In this document: positions 59,702 to 64,000 of the stretch, piece by piece
Numbering within the stretch: position 1 is the first letter of the stretch
How the letters are laid out: the number at the start of each line of letters is the position of its first letter
Source of the DNA: Hungatella hathewayi
GTDB lineage: Bacteria > Bacillota > Clostridia > Lachnospirales > Lachnospiraceae
DNA length: 64,000 nt
Assembly: GCA_025149285.1 (NCBI GenBank)
Contig: CP102274.1
Location: forward strand, 2,681,501-2,745,500
Reading direction: 5' to 3'
Notes under the pieces: generated by a model
Databases searched by the model: none
Seen by the model: the letters and a program-made list of their open reading frames with translations, nothing else
What the model was told of the DNA's origin: nothing
Program-made: the position numbers and the translations under genes

Positions 59702-60598
59702 ATGGAGAAAAAAATTACATATAAAAGACGGACCAATCTCTTCAAAACGGATGCGTGGAAGCGGTTCAGCAAAAATAAACTGGCACTGATTGGAAGCATC
59801 ATCATTCTTCTCATGATCGCAGCGGCCATTCTGGCACCCCTCATCGTTCAGAATGATCCGTACGTGTCCTTAACCGATGCAAACGGCCTTATTCTGAAAA
59901 ACAGCTCTCCGGCCAAGAGCGGTACGATCCTGGGAACGGACAGCCTGGGGCGCGACACCTTCAGCCGGGTGATCTATGCAGCGAGAGTCTCCATGAGTGT
60001 TGGCGTGGTGGCTGTCGGCATTTCCACCGGCATCGGTATTCTTTTAGGTGCGCTGGCCGGTTATTTCGGCGGCTGGGTGGATACCTTCATCATGCGTGTG
60101 GTTGATGTGGTCTACTGCTTTCCGGTGCTGTTCCTGGTTATCATCATCGCAACGATCTTAAAGCCCAGCATCTATAATATTATGATTATCATCGGCCTCT
60201 GCAACTGGACCGGGACGGCGCGGTTTGTCAGGGGCGAGATCTTAAGGGTCCGGGAACTGGAATACGTTCAGGCCTCCATCTCACTGGGGGCGACGGATGG
60301 ACGGACCATTTTTCATCATATCATCCCCAATATCATGGCTCCGATTATCGTGGAAGCCACTCTTCAGATGGCGAGGGCCATCCTGACAGAAGCTTCCTTA
60401 AGTTATCTGGGCGTCGGTGTCCAGATGCCGACAGCCAGCTGGGGAAATATGCTGATGAGTGCCAATAACTTATCCACGCTGACGCTGCGCCCGTGGCAGT
60501 GGGTGCCGCCGGGAGTCTGTATCTTCCTGGCAGTACTGAGCATCAATTTTATCGGTGACGGCTTAAGAGACGCGTTTGACGCAAGACAGAAGAAGTAA
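59702..60598 (+). CDS. Peptide ABC transporter permease (OppC/DppC)
   Basis: A 298-residue permease partner of the preceding gene. 'GTILGTDSLGRDTFSRVIYAARVSM' (key GTDxxGRD) is the OppC/DppC signature, and the cytoplasmic loop reads 'VQASISLGATDGRTIFHHIIPN' near 190-210. The open frame extends back to 59669, but AAGGAGG just before 59702 marks the start. It ends 19 bases before the second M24 gene, which interrupts the transporter genes. Confidence 0.93.
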   Translation: MEKKITYKRRTNLFKTDAWKRFSKNKLALIGSIIILLMIAAAILAPLIVQNDPYVSLTDANGLILKNSSPAKSGTILGTDSLGRDTFSRVIYAARVSMSVGVVAVGISTGIGILLGALAGYFGGWVDTFIMRVVDVVYCFPVLFLVIIIATILKPSIYNIMIIIGLCNWTGTARFVRGEILRVRELEYVQASISLGATDGRTIFHHIIPNIMAPIIVEATLQMARAILTEASLSYLGVGVQMPTASWGNMLMSANNLSTLTLRPWQWVPPGVCIFLAVLSINFIGDGLRDAFDARQKK

Positions 60599-60617
60599 CT
60601 GCGGAACAGGAGTTTAG

Positions 60618-61697
60618 ATGAAGAAGACACAATATGAAAAGAGGCTGTCGGGCCTCAGAGCTTACCTTGAGGATCACGGCCTTGCGGGGGCCCTGATCAC
60701 TTCGTATGAAAACCGCAGGTATTTCTGTGGATTTACAGGGAGCAGCGGTTACCTTATCGTCACACGGACCCATGTCGTTCTCATAACGGATAAGCGGTAC
60801 ACGACCCAGGCGAAGGAGCAGACTGTGGACTGCGAGATCGTGGAGCACAGCCAGGACCGGCTGAGACTGGTGGCGGACACCATGAAGCGCCTTGGAATCA
60901 CTTCCTCCGTCATGGAAAGCAGTATGACTGCCGGGGAATATTTTTCCCTGAAGGAGTACTTAGGGGACCACAGGACCGTACTGGAGGATGAGTACTTCCT
61001 GGAACTGCGCATGGTGAAGGACGAATGGGAAACAGAAGCCGTAAGGGAGGCCATCCGGCGCGCCGAGGCGGGCTTTGACCGGCTGATTCCCCGGCTGAAG
61101 ACCGGCATGACGGAAAAGGATTTAGCGGATGAACTTCATTATCTGGTGAACCGGGAGGGCGCCGAGGCCATGAGCTTTGGAACCATTGTCGCCTCCGGGG
61201 CGAGGGGAGCCATGGCGCACGGATTTCCGACGGACAAGGTCATTGAGAACGGTGATATGGTGGTCGTTGACTTTGGAGTCATGTACGACGGTTACTGTTC
61301 CGATATGACGCGGACGCTGCTTTTCGGCGATATTTCCCGGGAGAATATGAGAATTTTCAATCTGGTTCTGGAAGCCGGAAAACGGGCCGTGGAAGCGGTG
61401 CGGCCGGGCGTGCACGTAAACGAAGTGGAGGCGGCTCACAGGGAGGTATTTATCAGAGAGGGGCTGGATGACTACGCGCTTCGCGGACTGGGGCATGGAA
61501 TCGGCCTGCAGATCCACGAATGTCCAAGAGTCCAGATCGGAAAGGACACGGTACTGAAGCCGAATATGATATTTACCATAGAGCCGGGCCTCTATTTTCC
61601 GGGAGTCTGCGGTGTGCGCACGGAGGATGACGTTCTGGTGACGGAAAGCGGAGTGGAAAACCTTTCCCATACGCCGCATGAGATTCATATTGACTAG
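60618..61697 (+). CDS. M24-family Xaa-Pro aminopeptidase (YqhT-like)
   Basis: A 359-residue peptidase of the size and type of the short Firmicutes Xaa-Pro aminopeptidases. Creatinase N domain (1-125) opens with 'LRAYLEDHGLAGALITSYENRRYF'. Metal ligands: Asp in 'VVDFGVMYDGY', Asp in 'CSDMTRT', His in 'LGHGIGLQIHE', Glu in 'TIEPGLY' and Glu in 'RTEDDVLVT'. It is encoded between oppC and the ATPase genes, an unusual interleaving that ties it to this transporter. Confidence 0.92.
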   Translation: MKKTQYEKRLSGLRAYLEDHGLAGALITSYENRRYFCGFTGSSGYLIVTRTHVVLITDKRYTTQAKEQTVDCEIVEHSQDRLRLVADTMKRLGITSSVMESSMTAGEYFSLKEYLGDHRTVLEDEYFLELRMVKDEWETEAVREAIRRAEAGFDRLIPRLKTGMTEKDLADELHYLVNREGAEAMSFGTIVASGARGAMAHGFPTDKVIENGDMVVVDFGVMYDGYCSDMTRTLLFGDISRENMRIFNLVLEAGKRAVEAVRPGVHVNEVEAAHREVFIREGLDDYALRGLGHGIGLQIHECPRVQIGKDTVLKPNMIFTIEPGLYFPGVCGVRTEDDVLVTESGVENLSHTPHEIHID

Positions 61698-61712
61698 GAA
61701 AGGAGACCGTTA

Positions 61713-62681
61713 ATGAGCTTATTGGAAGTTAAGGAATTAAAAACATATTTTTACACGGATGCGGGCTGTGCGAAGGCGGTGGACGGCGTATCGTTCTCCC
61801 TGGATAAGGGGAAGGTGCTGGGCATCGTGGGCGAGTCCGGCTGCGGCAAGAGCGTGACCAGCTTATCGATTATGGGGCTGGTGGATCCGGTGACCGGAAG
61901 GCATGAAGGCGGGGAAATCCTGTTTCACGGGGAGGACTTAAGCAAGCTTTCGGAAAAAGAACGGCGGAAGATTCGCGGAAACAAAATCTCCATGATCTTC
62001 CAGGAACCCATGACCTCTTTAAATCCCGTGTTTACCGTCGGTTATCAGATCGAGGAGGCATTGATGCTGCATCTCGGTCTGGACAAGAATGCGGCGCGCC
62101 AGCGGGCGATTGAGCTGCTGAAGCTGGTAGAAATCCCGGAGGCGGAAAAGCGGGTGGATGAGTATCCGCATCAGCTGTCCGGCGGAATGAGGCAGCGGGT
62201 GATGATTGCCATGGCGCTGTCCTGCAACCCTGAGCTGCTGATCGCAGACGAACCGACCACGGCTCTCGATGTGACCATACAGGCTCAGATCCTGGAGCTG
62301 TTAAATGAGCTGAAGGATAAGCTGGGCATGGCCATCATCTTCATTACCCATGACCTGGGTGTGATTTCGGAGATGGCTGACGAGGTGGTCGTCATGTATG
62401 CGGGGGAGATTGTGGAAAAGGCGGAGACGCGCCAGCTTTTCGATAATCCCAAGCATCCCTACACGGAGGGGCTGATGGCCTCCATCCCCGATATCGATCA
62501 GGAGGTGGATCGTCTTCAGACCCTGGAGGGGCTGGTTCCCAGCCTTTACGATATGCCTTCCGGCTGCCGGTTCGGCCCGAGATGCAAGTATTATACGGAA
62601 GAATGCGGAAAGAACCACAGTCAGTTAACCAGGCTTTCAGACCAGCGGGAAGTCAGATGCAGGAGGTATGAACATGAGTGA
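61713..62681 (+). CDS. Peptide ABC transporter ATPase (OppD/DppD)
   Basis: A 322-residue ABC ATPase. Walker A is [10 protein letters not shown] near residues 39-48, signature LSGGMRQRV near 150, Walker [13 protein letters not shown] near 174, and the C-terminal oligopeptide-binding Cys cluster motif '[18 protein letters not shown]' near 283-300. That tail with four cysteines is typical of OppD/DppD and may bind an iron-sulfur cluster. It starts 15 bases after the M24 gene and overlaps oppF by eight bases. Confidence 0.93.
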   Translation: MSLLEVKELKTYFYTDAGCAKAVDGVSFSLDKGKVLGIVGESGCGKSVTSLSIMGLVDPVTGRHEGGEILFHGEDLSKLSEKERRKIRGNKISMIFQEPMTSLNPVFTVGYQIEEALMLHLGLDKNAARQRAIELLKLVEIPEAEKRVDEYPHQLSGGMRQRVMIAMALSCNPELLIADEPTTALDVTIQAQILELLNELKDKLGMAIIFITHDLGVISEMADEVVVMYAGEIVEKAETRQLFDNPKHPYTEGLMASIPDIDQEVDRLQTLEGLVPSLYDMPSGCRFGPRCKYYTEECGKNHSQLTRLSDQREVRCRRYEHE

Positions 62682-63633
62682 AATCCTGATTCAGGCAAAG
62701 AATATTAAAAAATACTTCCCCACCAGTGACAGAGGCAAGGTTGTAAAAGCTGTGGATGATATCAGCTTTGATATTTACAAGGGCGAGACCCTGGGCGTGG
62801 TAGGGGAATCAGGCTGCGGAAAATCCACCACCGGCCGTATGGTCTTAAAACTTCTCGACTGTACGGAGGGAAGCGTTCTCTACAAGGGGAAAGACATCGG
62901 AAAGATGAAGGGAAAAGAGATGCGCTCCTTACGAAAGGAGATGCAGATTATCTTCCAGGATCCGTATGCGTCACTGGATCCGAGAAAGACGGTATTTCAG
63001 ATCCTGGCAGAGCCGTTCTGGATTCACCATCCGGAGATGAGAAAGGAAGATATCTACCGCGAGGTGGAGAAGTTAATCGAGTGCGTGGGGCTGCGTCCCG
63101 AGCATATCCTGCGGTATCCTCACGAGTTTTCCGGCGGCCAGCGCCAGCGTGTGGGCATTGCGAGAGCGATAGCGCTTCATCCGGAATTCGTCGTGTGCGA
63201 CGAACCCGTCAGTGCCCTGGATGTATCGATTCAGGCGCAGGTAATCAATCTGATGCAGGACATTAAAAAAGAGTACCAGCTGACCTATCTGTTTATTTCC
63301 CATGATCTGCGGATCATCAAGCATTTCTGTGACCGGGTTATGGTTATGTATCTGGGCAATATCGTCGAGCTGGGTACCAAGGAGGCAATCTACGGGAACC
63401 AGAGGCATCCCTATACAAAGGCGCTTTTGTCAGCGGTATCCAATGTAAAGGGACAGGGTAGCAAAAACCGGATCATCTTACAGGGGGATATCCCCAGTCC
63501 GGTGAATCCGCCCAGCGGATGTCCGTTCCATACGAGATGCGGCTACTGTATGGAAATCTGCAAAGAAAAGAAGCCGGAACTGAAAAAGATGGCCGACGGC
63601 ACGCTGGTGGCCTGCCATCTGGATATGGAATAA
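62674..63633 (+). CDS. Peptide ABC transporter ATPase (OppF/DppF)
   Basis: A 319-residue ABC ATPase. Walker A is [12 protein letters not shown] near residues 44-55, signature [11 protein letters not shown] near 152, Walker [12 protein letters not shown] near 176, and the C-terminal cysteine motif '[19 protein letters not shown]' near 288-306. Two ATG codons stand at 62668 and 62674; AGGAGG at 62661-62666 fits only the second, so I use 62674. It completes the transporter, with OppD as heterodimer partner. Confidence 0.93.
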   Translation: MSEILIQAKNIKKYFPTSDRGKVVKAVDDISFDIYKGETLGVVGESGCGKSTTGRMVLKLLDCTEGSVLYKGKDIGKMKGKEMRSLRKEMQIIFQDPYASLDPRKTVFQILAEPFWIHHPEMRKEDIYREVEKLIECVGLRPEHILRYPHEFSGGQRQRVGIARAIALHPEFVVCDEPVSALDVSIQAQVINLMQDIKKEYQLTYLFISHDLRIIKHFCDRVMVMYLGNIVELGTKEAIYGNQRHPYTKALLSAVSNVKGQGSKNRIILQGDIPSPVNPPSGCPFHTRCGYCMEICKEKKPELKKMADGTLVACHLDME

Positions 63634-63664
63634 AAATCAATTACAATTTTTGGAGGATAGAACA

Positions 63665-64000
63665 ATGAACAAGATCGTAACAGAGAACGCACCGAAGGCG
63701 ATTGGGCCGTATTCACAGGGGATGGTATTTGAAAATCTGGTGTTTTCCAGCGGACAGATTCCGGTAAATCCGGCGACGGGAGAGATAGAGGGGACTTCCA
63801 TTGAGACGCAGGCTGCTCAGTCCTGTAAGAATGTGGCGGCCGTTCTCGAAGCGGCCGGAAGCAGTATGGAGCGTGTGATTAAAACCACGTGCTTCCTTGC
63901 GGATATGGCGGATTTCCCTGTATTTAACCAGGTGTATGAGTCGTATTTTGTCAGCAGTCCTGCACGTTCCTGCGTTGCAGTAAAGACACTGCCGAAGAAC
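63665..64000 (+). CDS. ridA: RidA-family (YjgF/YER057c/UK114) reactive imine deaminase, 5' part
   Basis: The first 112 codons of a gene cut by the window end; family members are about 125 residues. 'MNKIVTENAPKAIGPYSQG' and 'VFSSGQIPVNPATGEI' are signatures, and 'CFLADMADFPVFNQVYESYF' follows. The catalytic Arg is expected in 'PARSCVAVKTLPKN' near 100, and it is present. RidA destroys reactive enamine/imine intermediates made by PLP enzymes. GGAGGATAG precedes the ATG. Being next to peptide import and degradation genes, it fits amino acid breakdown. Confidence 0.92.
   Translation, partial: MNKIVTENAPKAIGPYSQGMVFENLVFSSGQIPVNPATGEIEGTSIETQAAQSCKNVAAVLEAAGSSMERVIKTTCFLADMADFPVFNQVYESYFVSSPARSCVAVKTLPKN

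Overview
The window is one gene-dense stretch of a Firmicutes chromosome, most likely a spore-forming, strictly anaerobic Lachnospiraceae of the Clostridium clostridioforme/symbiosum/Hungatella type. The reasons are an alpha/beta-type small acid-soluble spore protein, the complete HydE-HydG-HydF maturation set for [FeFe]-hydrogenase with its TM1266-type partner, a membrane pyrophosphatase, the PadR-DUF1700-DUF4097-PspC envelope cassette, the FeoB-associated Cys-rich protein, AGGAGG-type ribosome binding sites almost everywhere, and roughly balanced base composition. No rRNA, tRNA, CRISPR array, phage or insertion sequence is visible. The genus assignment is inference.

Layout. 1-1916: end of a zinc/manganese ABC transporter (ZnuA fragment, ATPase, permease). 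1918-4026: KtrB/KtrA potassium uptake. 4194-17299: a glycan-utilisation locus, made of a membrane-anchored AraC-type sensor/regulator, an LplB/YtcP/LplA-type oligosaccharide ABC importer without its own ATPase, a large secreted GH71/GH99-like glycosidase with several carbohydrate-binding-like modules, an intracellular paralogue of that enzyme, and a GH2 beta-glucuronidase. 17545-20892: a Fur-box-controlled ferrous iron locus (feoA-feoA-feoB-Cys-rich protein-short Fur). 21086-23374: ECF sigma factor, zinc-finger anti-sigma factor and a third membrane protein, with a candidate self-recognised promoter. 23557-25669: two CobW-type metallochaperone GTPases, one very His/Cys-rich and one fused to a DUF1980-like domain. 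25785-30683: polysaccharide deacetylase, D,D-carboxypeptidase and membrane pyrophosphatase. 30927-33459: PspC-PadR-DUF1700-DUF4097-PspC. 33652: spore protein.

34127-44374 is a tightly overlapping anaerobic cobalamin operon (cbiD, cobI, cobM, cbiG, cobJ, cobK-cbiE fusion, cbiT-cbiA fusion, GNAT-cobT fusion, cobU). It has a consensus promoter so close to the first start codon that there is no room for a leader riboswitch. 44442-47173 holds a GyrI-like protein, a small conserved protein, a secreted nuclease lipoprotein and a protein built on nine near-perfect 27-bp repeats. 47243-51589 is the hydrogenase maturation operon, whose long leader contains a promoter, an intrinsic terminator and two further hairpins. 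51806 encodes an XRE regulator with its own palindromic operator. 52373 to the end is a peptide import and degradation operon: a substrate-binding lipoprotein behind a promoter-terminator attenuator, then M20, M24, M20, an orphan creatinase-N domain, two permeases, another M24, two ATPases and RidA, cut by the window edge.

The parts most worth attention are the glycan locus with its unusual GH71/99-like enzyme pair, the GNAT-CobT and CbiT-CbiA fusions, the CobW-DUF1980 fusion, the leader of the hydrogenase maturation operon, the DNA-binding-only Fur homologue, and the peptide operon with its orphan creatinase-N protein. All functional statements come from motif recognition and gene context; no database search was run.
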